Source: Polaromonas sp. P2-4 | GTDB taxonomy: Bacteria; Pseudomonadota; Gammaproteobacteria; Burkholderiales; Burkholderiaceae_C | DNA length: 64,000 nt | Assembly (NCBI GenBank): GCA_024703855.1 | Contig: CP087965.1 | Span: 2,658,001 to 2,722,000, forward strand | Direction: 5' to 3' | In this document: positions 16,221 to 26,174 of the stretch, piece after piece | Numbering within the stretch: the first letter of the stretch is position 1 | Layout: each line of letters begins with the position of its first letter | Notes under the pieces: generated by a model | What the model was told of the DNA's origin: nothing | Seen by the model: the letters and a program-made list of their open reading frames with translations, nothing else | The model's database searches: none | Position numbers and translations under genes: made by a program

Positions 16221-17209
16221 ATGACTTTGGCACGCATCAGGTCGTTGGTGTTGAGGGCACCGCACAACACCTCGTTATCGTCAACCACCAGCACGCTGGT
16301 GATGCGGTACTGCTCCATCAGCGCCGCCGCCTCCACGGCAAGGGAGTTCGCCCGCACCGTGCGCGGGTTGGCGTGCATCACGTCACTGGCCTTGGTGCTG
16401 CGCAGGTCCACGCCTTTTTCAACCAGGCGGCGCAAGTCACCGTCGGTAAAAATACCCAACACGCGGCGCTCGGTATCGACCACGGCTGAAGCGCCCAGCC
16501 CCTTGGCGCTCATTTCGCGCATGAGCTCGGTAAACGGGGTGTCAAGCCGCACCTGCGGAACGGCATCGCCGCTGCGCATCACATCGCTGACATGGGTCAA
16601 CAGCTTGCGGCCCAGCGCACCACCAGGGTGCGAGCGGGCAAAATCTTCTTCCTTGAAACCGCGTGCATCGAGCAGCGCCACAGCCAGCGCGTCACCGAGC
16701 GCGAGTTGCGCCGTGGTGCTGGCTGTCGGCGCCAGGTTCAGCGGGCAGGCTTCCTGCGCCACGCTGCTGTCGAGCGTGACGTGTGCATGTTTGGCCAGCG
16801 CAGAGTGCGCGCCACCAGTGATGGCCACCAGCGGCACGCCTTGCCGGATCAGCACCGGGAGAATCGCCGTGAGCTCCTGGCTCTCGCCGCTGTTGGAGAT
16901 GGCCAGCACCAGGTCGATGGCCTTGATCATGCCGAGATCACCATGGCTGGCCTCGGCCGGATGCACAAACATGGCGGGCGTTCCGGTGGAGGCCAAGGTC
17001 GCAGCAATCTTACGGCCGATGTGGCCGCTTTTGCCCATGCCCATGACGACCACGCGACCACGGCATTCCAGCATCAGCTTGACCGCCTGGGAAAATTCGC
17101 TGCCCACGCGGCTTGCCAAGCCCAGCACGGCGGCGGCTTCTATCTCAAAAGTCTTTCGGGCAAGGGTCTGCGCCTGTTCGGCATCAAAGTTCGTGGGGTC
17201 AAAGCTCAT
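16217..17209 (-). CDS. kdsD: Arabinose-5-phosphate isomerase KdsD (KpsF/GutQ family)
   Basis: A 330-residue protein converting ribulose 5-phosphate to arabinose 5-phosphate, the first KDO-pathway step. The SIS domain spans about 40-175 (GRVVVMGMGKSGHIGRKIAATLASTG read as two adjoining parts, EASHGDLGM, ISNSGESQEL), followed by two CBS repeats (VSDVMRSGDAVPQV; ASDVMHANPRTV). It heads the kdsD-kdsC-lptC operon. Upstream, 95 bases separate it from the divergent antiporter gene. Confidence 0.93.
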   Translation of the reverse strand: MSFDPTNFDAEQAQTLARKTFEIEAAAVLGLASRVGSEFSQAVKLMLECRGRVVVMGMGKSGHIGRKIAATLASTGTPAMFVHPAEASHGDLGMIKAIDLVLAISNSGESQELTAILPVLIRQGVPLVAITGGAHSALAKHAHVTLDSSVAQEACPLNLAPTASTTAQLALGDALAVALLDARGFKEEDFARSHPGGALGRKLLTHVSDVMRSGDAVPQVRLDTPFTELMREMSAKGLGASAVVDTERRVLGIFTDGDLRRLVEKGVDLRSTKASDVMHANPRTVRANSLAVEAAALMEQYRITSVLVVDDNEVLCGALNTNDLMRAKVI

Positions 17210-17303
17210 GGCTGCATTCTATCGATGAGCGCAAAGACCCCTGTGCCTTGGCATGACGCTAAAAGCAGCCAGTAGCCGCATTTTCATCAGCTACCATCAA
17301 AGC

Positions 17304-19324
17304 ATGACTGCGCTTGAACTGACCCTGCTGTACCTGTTGGCCGCGGTGCTGGGGGTGGTTGCGTGTCGCTCACTCAGGCTGCCGCCCATGCTCGGCTACC
17401 TGGCCGTCGGCGTGCTGATTGGGCCCAATGCATTGGCGCTGGCACAAAACTCTGAGGGTGTGCGCCATCTGGGCGAGTTCGGCGTGGTGTTTTTGATGTT
17501 TGTGATCGGGCTGGAATTCAACCTGCCCAAGCTGCGCTCGATGCGCCGCCATGTATTCGGCTTGGGGCTACTGCAGGTGGCGCTCACCATGGTGCTGGCG
17601 ACTTTTGGCTCGCTGTTTTTGGCCAGCATGGCGCCCACTTTATGGAAGATGCAGTGGCAGACCGCGCTGGCACTGTCGGGTGCGATAGCCATGAGCAGCA
17701 CCGCCATCGTGGTCAAGCTGCTGGCCGAGCGGCTGGAGCTGGAGTCCGAACACGGCAAGCGCGTGATGGGTGTGCTGCTGTTTCAGGATTTGGCCGTGGT
17801 GCCGCTGCTGGTACTGATTCCAGCGCTGGGCTCCTCGCCCGACAAACTGTTCATGGCGCTGGCCATTGCCGGGCTGAAGGCCACCGTGCTGGTCGGCCTG
17901 CTGCTGACCGGCGGCCAGCGCGTCATGCGCTGGTGGCTCACCCTGGTGGCGCGGCGCAAAAGCGAAGAGCTGTTTGTACTGAACCTGCTGCTGGTCACAC
18001 TGGCGCTGGCCTGGCTGACCCAGCTGGCCGGGCTGAGTTTGGCGCTGGGCGCCTTCATCGCCGGCATGCTGATTTCAGAGACCGAATTCAAGCACCAGGT
18101 GGAGACCGACATCCGGCCTTTTCACGATGTCTTGCTGGGCCTGTTTTTCATCAGCATTGGCATGCTGCTGGACTGGCGGGAGGTCGCGGGGCGCTGGCCG
18201 CTGGTGTTGCTGCTGATGACGCTGCCCGTCCTGTTCAAGCTGGTGTTGGTCACGGCGTTGTCGCGCATGCTGGGGGCAACGGCGGGGGTGTCGCTGCGCA
18301 CCGGCCTGTACCTGGCGCAGGCCGGCGAATTCGGCTTTGTGCTGCTGACGCTGGCGCAGGCAAGCCGGCTGGTCCCGCAGCACCTGCTCAACCCGATTCT
18401 GGCCAGCATGGTGCTGTCGATGCTGGCCACGCCCTTCATCATCATGTACAGCAACCGCATTGTGATGAAGCTGGTGGCCAGCAGAATGGCTGCAGCAGTC
18501 GCTGCAAATGACGACGATTGCGCGCAAGTCCATCAACACCAACAAGCATGTGATCATTTGCGGCTACGGACGCTGCGGCCAGAACCTGGGCCACATGCTG
18601 GAACGCGAAGGCATTCAGTACATGGCGCTGGACCTCGACCCCGACCGGGTGCGCCAGGCCGCCGCCGCAGGCGACTCGGTGGTGTTTGGCGATGCGGTGC
18701 GGCTGCAGGCCCTGATGGCGGCGGGTCTGTCCCGCGCCAGCGCCGTCGTGGTGACCTACCTGGACACCGCCAGCGCGCTCAAGGTGCTGGCCAACAGCGC
18801 GCCCATGCGCCCACCGTGCCGGTGATTGTGCGCACGGTCGATGACCATGATCTGGAAACACTGCAGGCCGCGGGTGCCACCGAAGTGGTGCCCGAAGCGA
18901 TTGAGGGCAGCCTGATGCTGGCCAGCCATGCGCTGGCGCTGGTGGGCGTGCCTATGCGCCGCGTGATTCGCGTCGTGCAGGACCAGCGCGATGCTCGCTA
19001 CAACCTGCTGCGTGGCTATTTTCGCGGTGCCGATGACGACACCGTCAACGAACTGGAGCAGGAACGCCTCGCCACCGTGACGCTGCCACTGGGCATCCAG
19101 TCCGTGGGCCAGACGCTTGACCGCTGGCGCTGCACGCGACCGGCGTGCGCGTGGTCAGCCTGCGGCGCGGCAGCGGCAAAACGCAGGAGGCCCATCCAGA
19201 CACGCTGCTCGAAGGCGGCGACACACTGGTGCTGTCAGGCAAGCCCGAGGCGCTGGCAATGGCTGAGGAAAAACTGCTGCGCGGCTGGTCAACCAAAAAC
19301 AAGCCCGCCAGCGCTCCGGTCTAG
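17304..19324 (+). CDS. KefB/CPA2-type monovalent cation:proton antiporter with RCK domains (three frameshifts)
   Basis: About 673 residues after repair. Residues 1-385 form a 12-helix CPA2 exchanger (LGYLAVGVLIGPNALAL, HLGEFGVVFLMFVIGLEF, GAFIAGMLISETEF). A TrkA-N/RCK domain (KHVIICGYGRCGQNLGHML) and a TrkA-C domain (LATVTLPLGIQSVGQTL, then LLEGGDTLVLSG) follow. Frame breaks fall near 18483 (extra A), 18813 (GCGC run) and 19128; correcting them gives 674 codons. The family exchanges K+ or Na+ for H+, gated by nucleotide or glutathione conjugates. Which ion is used is unclear. Confidence 0.88.
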
Positions 19325-19415
19325 GCGCGTTGCCGGATTCGCCGACACGGCGGCCAGTGATGGGAGACATGGCGCAGAGGACAAAATACGAAACCGCCCC
19401 CACTTTGGATGAGCC

Positions 19416-19988
19416 ATGCCCGACCTTCACAGCCTCAACCACCAAACCGTCAGCCAGTACCTGAAAAACCATATTCGCACGGTGCCCGACTGGCCTGCGC
19501 CCGGTGTGCAGTTCCACGACATCACGCCGCTGCTGCAAAACCCCAAGGTCTTTCGCGTGCTGATTGATGCCTTTGTGCACCGCTACATGGACCCGGCGCT
19601 ACGCCCCGACGTGGTGGCTGGGCTGGATGCGCGCGGCTTCATCCTGGGGGCCGTGGTGGCCTACGAACTGAACGTGGGTTTTGTGCCTATCCGCAAGCAA
19701 GGCAAGCTGCCCTTTGCCACTGTGCAGGAAACCTACGAGCTTGAATACGGCAGCGCCACCGTGGAGCTGCACACCGACGCGGTCAAGCCCGGTGACAAGG
19801 TGCTGCTGATTGACGACCTGATCGCCACCGGCGGCACCATGATGGCGGGCAAAAAACTGCTGGAGAAATTGGGCGCAATCGTCACGGAAGGCGCGGCCAT
19901 TGTGGACTTGCCGGAGCTCGGCGGCTCGGCCCGATTGAAGGCTTCAGGCCTGCCCTTGTTCACGCTGATTGACTTTGCCGGGCATTGA
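19416..19988 (+). CDS. apt: Adenine phosphoribosyltransferase
   Basis: A 190-residue type I phosphoribosyltransferase that salvages adenine to AMP. Visible are the N-terminal [42 protein letters not shown], and the PRPP-binding loop [14 protein letters not shown]. It is intact. It begins 91 bases after the antiporter stop and may be read through from it. Confidence 0.95.
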   Translation: MPDLHSLNHQTVSQYLKNHIRTVPDWPAPGVQFHDITPLLQNPKVFRVLIDAFVHRYMDPALRPDVVAGLDARGFILGAVVAYELNVGFVPIRKQGKLPFATVQETYELEYGSATVELHTDAVKPGDKVLLIDDLIATGGTMMAGKKLLEKLGAIVTEGAAIVDLPELGGSARLKASGLPLFTLIDFAGH

Positions 19989-19995
19989 ATTGCCT

Positions 19996-20056
19996 GGTTT
20001 GCTATTAATTTGATAGCTGCTTTCGCCCATCTTCATTGGGCCAGAGGCATATTTCA
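19996..20056 (-). repeat. Dispersed twin-hairpin element
   Basis: On the minus strand CTCTGGCCC, loop, TGGGCGAAAGC, AGCTATCAAATTAATAGC. It lies between apt and the convergent hypothetical gene and may serve as a bidirectional end. Confidence 0.7.
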
Positions 20057-20097
20057 TTCATAAAACGAGGCCGACGCTGCCAGGCTGACCCTCAGCT

Positions 20098-20823
20098 TCA
20101 CATCAGGTCGCCGTATTGCGTGCTGCTGAGCGCCGGGGAAGCCGCCGATTCGTGCATCTCGGTGTCTTCAAAACCGGTGAGCAAGGTGTATGAGCGCGGA
20201 CCGCTATGGGTTTTCACGCCATGCACAGCCGCCGGGGCCTGCGCGGAGGCTGCAAGCAGGGCCTGTTTGAAGGCCGCGACTTCATCCGCCTGGATCGGGT
20301 CATAGCGCGGCTCCATCGGCTTGACGGGTTTGAGCGCGGCCATCTGCGTGGCCATGGCCGCCGCTTCCTGAGCGCTCGATTTGGGCTTGCTCACGGTGGC
20401 CACGCCATCCATGCGCCAGTAAACAGCCGGCACCGTGATCTCAAAGCGCGCTTTGGCGTTCTGCACAATCAGGGCCTCAATCTCGCCGAGCCGCTCGGGC
20501 GTGCCCGCGTAAGCCGTCGCCAGGTCCACCATCACCAGGAATTCGTTGCCATGCTGATCCAGGGAAAGCACCTTGAATTTATAGCTGGCGGACAACACGC
20601 CGGCGCGCGTCATGGCCTCACGAATCGCGACATACAGCTGCTCGCGGCGCGCATGGCGTTTGACTTTACGGTCCTCACTGCGGCCGGCGACGGCTTCCGG
20701 CGCCAGCCGCTGGGGCAGGGAGACCACGGAGTTTTCGCGGCCGGCAGTGGCGCGCTTTTTCTCTTTGTTCGCGGAAGTTTTTGTTTGGCGAGACTCGCCT
20801 GAGAACCACGTTAAAAAGGACAT
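20098..20823 (-). CDS. Conserved hypothetical protein, no recognised domain
   Basis: A 241-residue protein. The start MSFLTWFSGE at 20823 is chosen over ATG 20889 because the extra 22 residues are uncharacteristic. It has a basic N-terminal third (KRATAGRENS, DRKVKRHARREQLYVAI), a mixed core (SYKFKVLSLDQHGNEFLVM, ARFEITVPAVYWRMDG), and an Ala-rich C-terminal part. No signal peptide or membrane helix is apparent. It is not broken. I recognise no function; its cytoplasmic, basic nature could fit nucleic-acid association but that is speculation. Confidence 0.7.
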   Translation of the reverse strand: MSFLTWFSGESRQTKTSANKEKKRATAGRENSVVSLPQRLAPEAVAGRSEDRKVKRHARREQLYVAIREAMTRAGVLSASYKFKVLSLDQHGNEFLVMVDLATAYAGTPERLGEIEALIVQNAKARFEITVPAVYWRMDGVATVSKPKSSAQEAAAMATQMAALKPVKPMEPRYDPIQADEVAAFKQALLAASAQAPAAVHGVKTHSGPRSYTLLTGFEDTEMHESAASPALSSTQYGDLM

Positions 20824-21036
20824 GTGCAGAGTTCTCGTGATGATTGAGTCAATGGATTTTATTTCACCATTCACCGCATCGAATCGCAAACGCGGATGGC
20901 GGGTGGCGGGTAAAACAAAAAATCACACAAACCACGATGGGCCATTGGGGCTGTTTTTAACAACCAGCCATTGCACCGCGTATCGGCACGCTGTTGGCTG
21001 ATGCCGTTTTAAATGATGTCGTGATCGGGGCGCCGC

Positions 21037-21528
21037 TCAGGTGACCGCCACACGCTTGGCGCGGTTGTACAACCGTTTGGCCATCACGGCGCCCATGGCC
21101 ATGGTCAACTCCAGCGCGATGGGGCTGTGGCGGTTGGCCAGCTCCAGAAAGCGGCCAGGTGTCAGGCACCACAGCTTGCAGGGCGTTGAGGCATGCACCG
21201 TGGCGGTGCGCGGCATGTGCGAGAAGAACGCGCCTTCGCCCAACACGGTTCCCGCACCCGCCAGCGCCATGCGGACACGCGCTTTCTCATCTTCATAATG
21301 AACGCTCAAGGTGCCGCTTTCGACGAAATACAGCGTACGGTCGAGTGCGCCTTGCTCCATCAGCACCTGCCCATTGTTCAAGGCAAAAGGCTGCATGTAG
21401 CTGGCCAAAATGTCCCAATGTGGCTGATTGAATTGGCAACGCAAGGCGTCACTGGCGTGGCAATGCATGATGGCTTGGGCCAGACCCTGGATGTCAAAAC
21501 GGAGGGTGGCGGGTAGTGGGGCGTTCAT
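21037..21528 (-). CDS. Stand-alone cyclic nucleotide-binding domain protein (Crp-like, no HTH)
   Basis: A 163-residue protein consisting of one cNMP-binding beta-barrel: NGQVLMEQGALDRTLYFVE, GTVLGEGAFFSHMPRTATV in the phosphate-binding cassette position, then CLTPGRFLELANRHSP. The helix-turn-helix region that follows in Crp/Fnr regulators is absent; only a C-terminal basic helix (MAKRLYNRAKR) remains. It may act as a sensor by protein contact. No neighbour suggests a partner. Confidence 0.8.
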   Translation of the reverse strand: MNAPLPATLRFDIQGLAQAIMHCHASDALRCQFNQPHWDILASYMQPFALNNGQVLMEQGALDRTLYFVESGTLSVHYEDEKARVRMALAGAGTVLGEGAFFSHMPRTATVHASTPCKLWCLTPGRFLELANRHSPIALELTMAMGAVMAKRLYNRAKRVAVT

Positions 21529-21632
21529 AGTGGGACGAAAGATACCTTTGGCCTACACATGCCGCAAGGGACGCTAACGCCTACTTACACCTGATACAGG
21601 AAAACCCGATTTGTAATTTCCGTCCGCAAAAA

Positions 21633-23068
21633 TTACTTTCCAATACAGAAGCGGGAAAAAATCTCGCCCAGCAAATCGTCGGACGTGAACTCGCCGGTGA
21701 TTTCACTCAGGTGAAGCTGGGCCTGGCGCAAATCTTCGGCCAGCAAATCCAGCGCTGGCCGCGCCGCATGCAGCTGGCCAGCGGCTTTTGCCAGTTGGGC
21801 CTCGACCTTGTGCAGCGCGTGAACATGGCGTTCGCGCGCCATGAACACGCCTTCAGGCGCCGCCTGCCAGCCCACGACCTGCAGCAACTGCTGGCGCAGC
21901 GCCTCCAGGCCCGCGCCGGTTTTGGCCGAAATCAGCACACCGCCGCCCAGCCCACCCAGCACATTAGGCCTGGCCATGTCCGATTTGTTCCAGACATCGA
22001 TGATGGGTGTTTTTTTAGCAAGCTTTTGGCCCAAGACCCTTGCGATACGGGCGTCATCAGCTATGTAATTAATAGCATCTGGGGTGTTGCCGGCGGCATC
22101 GTGGCGGGTCAGGTCGTGCAAAAACAGCACCGCGTCCGCCGTTTCAATTTCGGCCCAGGCACGCTCAACGCCAATTTTTTCCACCTCATCCAGCGCCTCA
22201 CGCAGGCCGGCGGTGTCCACCACGTGCAAGGGCACGCCTTCGATCTGGATCAACTGCGAGACCTTGTCGCGCGTGGTGCCGGCAATCGGCGTCACGATGG
22301 CCAGCTCGGCCCCGGCCAGCGCGTTGAGCAGCGAGCTCTTGCCGGCATTGGGCTGGCCCGCAATCACCACCTTGATGCCTTCGCGCAGGATGGCGCCCTG
22401 GGTGGCACGCTGCATCACACTGACCAGCGTGGTTTGTAGCCGCGTCAGCTGGCCTTGCGCATCGGCCTTTTGCAGAAAGTCGATGTCTTCTTCGGGGAAA
22501 TCCAGCGTCGCCTCGACCAGCATGCGCAAATGAATCAATTGCTCCAAGAGCGTGTTCACCACCTGCGAAAACTCGCCCGACATCGAACGCGGCCGACCGG
22601 GCGGCCGTTTCGGTGCTGGCATCAATCAGGTCGGCAATGGCTTCGGCCTGCGCCAGGTCAATCTTGTCATTGAGAAACGCCCGCTCGGTGAATTCACCCG
22701 GTTGCGCCACGCGCAGCTGCGGCAGCCAGGCCTGGCCCGTGGCCGGGTTGGTCGCGGCACCGGCTTCCAGACAGCGTGCCAGCAGCAGTTGCAGCACCAC
22801 TGGTCCGCCATGCGCCTGCAGCTCCAGCACGTCCTCGCCGGTGTAGGAGTGGGGCGCCGGGAAATGGATCGCCAGCCCCTGATCGATGACCTGGCCCCGG
22901 GCATCCCTGAAACGGCAGGTAAGTGGCCTGCCGCGCGGCCAGCGGCCGGCCACACACGGCGGCAATCACCGGCGCAATGTCTTTGCCCGAAACACGCACG
23001 ATGCCCACCGCTCCGCGGCCGGGGGCTGTGGCGATGGCAGCGATGGTGTCGTGATGGCGGGTGAGCAT
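21633..23068 (-). CDS. mnmE: tRNA uridine-5-carboxymethylaminomethyl modification GTPase MnmE (two frameshifts)
   Basis: 478 residues after repair. The N-terminal domain starts [19 protein letters not shown]; the G domain shows [16 protein letters not shown] (P-loop), GTTRD (switch), DTAGLRE and NKSD; it ends with the invariant FCIGK. With MnmG it modifies U34 of certain tRNAs. Breaks lie at about 22911 (one extra base) and 22588 (two bases lost in a GCGC run). The stretch after [10 protein letters not shown] is longer than usual and contains a GCTAT/ATAGC palindrome (22060-22077), suggesting a small in-frame insertion. Confidence 0.93.
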
Positions 23069-23110
23069 GAAGCGCAATGTTAAAGGGCCGCATCAGCGGC
23101 CCTTGGTGTG

Positions 23111-24815
23111 TTACCTGAACTTCGGCAGGTTGAACTGCGGCGGAACACCCATCCGGGTATTGATGACCCACTGCTGGGCAATCGACAGAATGTTGTTGGT
23201 GATCCAGTACAGCACCAGACCGGCCGGGAAGAAGAAGAACATCACGCTGAAGATCAGCGGCATGAACCACATCAGTTTGGCCTGCATCGGATCAGGTGGC
23301 GCGGGGTTCAGTGCCGTCTGCAGCATGGTCGTCAGCGTCATGACGACGGGCAGGATAAAGAAAGGGTCGGGCGCGGAAAGATCCTTGATCCACAAAATCC
23401 ACGGTGCATCGCGCATCTCGACGCTGGACAGCAGCACCCAGTACAGCGCAATAAACACCGGTATCTGGATCATGATGGGGAAGCAGCCACCCATGGGGTT
23501 GACCTTTTCCTCGTGGTAGATTTTCATCATCTGCTGCTGCATTTCCTGCGGCTTGTCTTTCAGGCGCTCGCGCATTTCCATGATCTTGGGGTTGATGGCC
23601 TTCATCTTGGCCATGCTGGAATAGGCCTTGGCATTGAGCCAGTAAAACGCGATCTTCAGCAGCAGCACCAGCGCCACGATGGACCAGCCCCAGTTATGGA
23701 TAAAGCCGTACAGTTTGTCCAGCAGCCAGTACAGCGGCTTGGCCAGAATGGTCAACCAGCCATAGTCTTTCACCAGTTCCAGGCCGGGAGCCAGGGCTTC
23801 CAGCTTTTTCTCTTCCTGCGGGCCGACAAAAAATTTGGACTCGATGGTTTTGGTGGCGCCCGGCGCAATGCTGTCCAGCGGCGTGATCATGCCAACGGCA
23901 TAGAGGTTGTTGTCGACCTTGCGCAGGAACAGGTCGCGTTTGATGCCGTCACCCAGAATCCAGGCCGATGCAAAATAGTGCTGCACCATCGCGACATAGC
24001 CGTTGGTCGCCTGCTTTTCCACATCGACCTTGTTGTCTTCAATTTCCTTGAACTCGACCTTCTGGTACTTCTTGGCTTCGGTGTAAATCGCCGGGCCGGT
24101 GAAGGTGGAGTAGAACGAGGACTCGCCGGGCGGCTTGTTGCCGTCACGCACCAGTTGCAGGTACAGCTGCGGTGCCACCGGTGCCGTGCCGGTATTGATG
24201 ATGTCATGGCGTACCTGCAATGTCGTAGGCGCCGCGTTTGAGCGTGTAGGTTTTCACCAGCTTGACGCCGCCCACATCGGCCGACTCAAACTTGAGCTGC
24301 AATTCGTTCTGGCCGTCTTTCAGCTCGCGCTCGCCAGCCACCAGCACCATGGGTGTTTTGTGGGTGGGCAGGGCGCTGGCGCCGATCAGGCCGGTCTGAG
24401 CCATATAGACACGGTTGGCGCTTTCGTCCAGCAGTACAAAACCCGCGCCCTTGTTCGCCATGTCCTGATATTTTCTGAATGCCGAGTGCACCAGGGTGCC
24501 GCCTTCGCTGTCAAAGGTCAGGCTGAGAACATCGGTGTTCACGACCACGCGTTCCTTGCTGGCGCTTGGCGCCGCGGACGGCGCGCCGCCAGGGACGGCG
24601 CCGGGTGTGGCTGAAGCCGCAGCGGTGGCAAGAGACGAGGCAGGAACCGAAGAGGCGGATGCCGCCGGAGCCCGCAACGGCCGGTGCCTTGGCGTTTTGC
24701 GTGGCCGAAGGGAAAAGGTGGCTTTGTGGCCGTTAAAAACCTGCCACTGGTCCCACAACAGGACCATGGAAAAACCAAAAATCACCCACAAGATGGTGCG
24801 GCGGATGTCGTTCAT
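23111..24815 (-). CDS. yidC: Membrane protein insertase YidC (one clear frameshift)
   Basis: About 567 residues after removing one base near 24215. N-terminal helix (RRTILWVIFGFSMVLLW), large periplasmic domain (LSLTFDSEGGTLVHSAF; VRHDIINTGTAPVAPQLYL), then the conserved insertase core (WGWSIVALVLLLKIAFYWL; NPMGGCFPIMIQIPVFIALY; LMWFMPLIFSVMFFFFP). It inserts inner-membrane proteins with or without Sec. It overlaps yidD by four bases, in the universal rpmH-rnpA-yidD-yidC-mnmE order. Two compensating indels between about 24660 and 24720 are possible. Confidence 0.94.
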
Positions 24816-25129
24816 GACGGCGTCTTTTTAGAAGGAGTGGAGGTCACAGGCGTGACCAGTCGGGTGAAAAGAGAAGCCGAACCCACGGGCGGCACAGGAT
24901 CGTGCCCGCCCTCGCACCAGGGCTGGCAACGCACCAGGCGGCGCAGTGTCAGGTAGCTCCCAATGGCCGCACCATGCTGCTGCAAGGCCTGCAAGGAATA
25001 GGCCGAGCAAGTTGGTTCAAAACGGCAGGCAGAACCCAGCCAGGGGCTGAGCAGCAAGCGATAGCCTTTGACCAGCCCGATGAGTACAGTTTGCGGAAAA
25101 CGAAACACAGCACGGGCAATCAATTTCAT
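24812..25129 (-). CDS. yidD: Membrane protein insertion efficiency factor YidD
   Basis: A 105-residue protein with the YidD core GYRLLLSPWLGSACRFEPTC read in sequence, SAYSLQALQQHG, and RLVRCQPWCEGGHDPVP. It assists YidC-dependent insertion at the inner membrane. It overlaps both rnpA upstream and yidC downstream, so the three are coupled. Confidence 0.93.
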   Translation of the reverse strand: MKLIARAVFRFPQTVLIGLVKGYRLLLSPWLGSACRFEPTCSAYSLQALQQHGAAIGSYLTLRRLVRCQPWCEGGHDPVPPVGSASLFTRLVTPVTSTPSKKTPS

Positions 25130-25545
25130 GGCGCTTTGGCTCCTGCCTGCATCAAGGCCTGGACTTCAGCGCGCACGGCTTGTTTGAGCTGCTCAGAACT
25201 GGCGCTGACAAATTCGGTGCGGGAAAAATCACGCCGCAAGCGAACCACAAAAGCAGCCGGTGGATACTGATGCAGAAAATCAGCACTCACGGTGTAGATC
25301 TGCCTCTTGATGGCATTGCGCGTGACGGCCCGCTTGGCCCACCGCTTGGGAACCATCGCACCGATCCATCTATCCTGAATCGGGAACAATGCCGGGGCAT
25401 CAACCGACTTGCCGGGCTGCGTTTGCGCGGCCTTTGCATCCAGCGCATTGCGGTGCAATGCGAAGTGCATTGTTCTTGCAACAATAGCACCAGCAAGTAC
25501 TGCCTGGAACTGGGGTCGGGTCTGAAGCCGCTGCACTAGCGCCAA
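25126..25545 (-). CDS. rnpA: Ribonuclease P protein component
   Basis: A 139-residue basic protein with the RnpA signature KRWAKRAVTRNAIKRQIY and AAFVVRLRRDFS. It aids the RNase P RNA in tRNA 5' maturation. It has a longer N-terminal insert (LDAKAAQTQPGKS) than short homologues, as is common in Burkholderiales. It is coupled to yidD by ATGA overlap. Confidence 0.92.
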   Translation of the reverse strand: MALVQRLQTRPQFQAVLAGAIVARTMHFALHRNALDAKAAQTQPGKSVDAPALFPIQDRWIGAMVPKRWAKRAVTRNAIKRQIYTVSADFLHQYPPAAFVVRLRRDFSRTEFVSASSEQLKQAVRAEVQALMQAGAKAP

Positions 25546-25584
25546 GCGTCAGCTCAAGAGCAATCGGCCGGCCAAAAAGCGGGC

Positions 25585-25718
25585 TTAAACAGCCAGGCGC
25601 TTACGGCCTTTGGCGCGACGTGCAGCGATCACTGCGCGGCCGCCGCGCGTTTTCATGCGCGTCAGAAAGCCGTGCGTACGTCGCGCTTGACTTTGGAAGG
25701 TTGGTATGTGCGTTTCAT
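25585..25718 (-). CDS. rpmH: 50S ribosomal protein L34 (one-base frameshift)
   Basis: Reads [12 protein letters not shown], then after restoring one base at 25681-25682 continues [19 protein letters not shown] and [13 protein letters not shown] to a TAA. The span is 134 bases, one short of the 135 needed for the 44-residue protein. Loss of this ribosomal protein is unlikely in a growing cell, so the break is almost surely a sequence error. Confidence 0.93.
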
Positions 25719-26174
25719 GATAAATCCTACTAGCCTTTAATTCGGCTGTTAGCTACAAAGCTTCCCTTGATGATCCGAATGATCTTGGTGGCCGTACAAC
25801 ACAGCCAACTCTGCAAGTCCGCAGGACTTGCAGCACACCTGCAACAACTTGTTGTTTTAACAACTCAGCCAGTGATCCGGTGAGTCAGATAAATCAGGTC
25901 GTGCAAGCGGCATCAATCCACTACGAATCGGGAAAACCCATGATTATCGCAGATTTCTCAACCCTGGCAACAAGTTAGCCGCTTCAACTCGGGTAAAGAC
26001 TGAGATCGAGCAACAAGGCTTGCACAGACCCGCCAAATCCTGAAATAGGTTAAACCCGTGGCCTTAATTTTGTGGATAACTTGCTGGCAGACTACAATTG
26101 TGGGTGTCAAAAATTAACAATATCCACAAGCGGCAAGTCGCTGATTTACACCGGCAGTCCGGTCAAAACCTGTC
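25719..26174. other. rpmH-dnaA intergenic region, part of oriC
   Basis: 456 noncoding bases between divergent rpmH and dnaA. A perfect DnaA box TGTGGATAA is at 26071-26079 and a near-perfect ATATCCACA at 26120-26128, about 50 bases from dnaA. The AT content rises around them (TTAATTTTGTGG, AAAAATTAACAATATCC). A CAAGTCCGCAGGACTTG palindrome lies at about 25816-25832. The boxes close to dnaA may also autoregulate it. The exact unwinding site was not determined. Confidence 0.7.

Noticed and set aside
18508..18825. Separate TrkA/RCK potassium-uptake gene
   Set aside because: The fragment joins in sequence with the exchanger upstream and with the TrkA-C part downstream; repair of three indels gives one 674-codon KefB-type gene.
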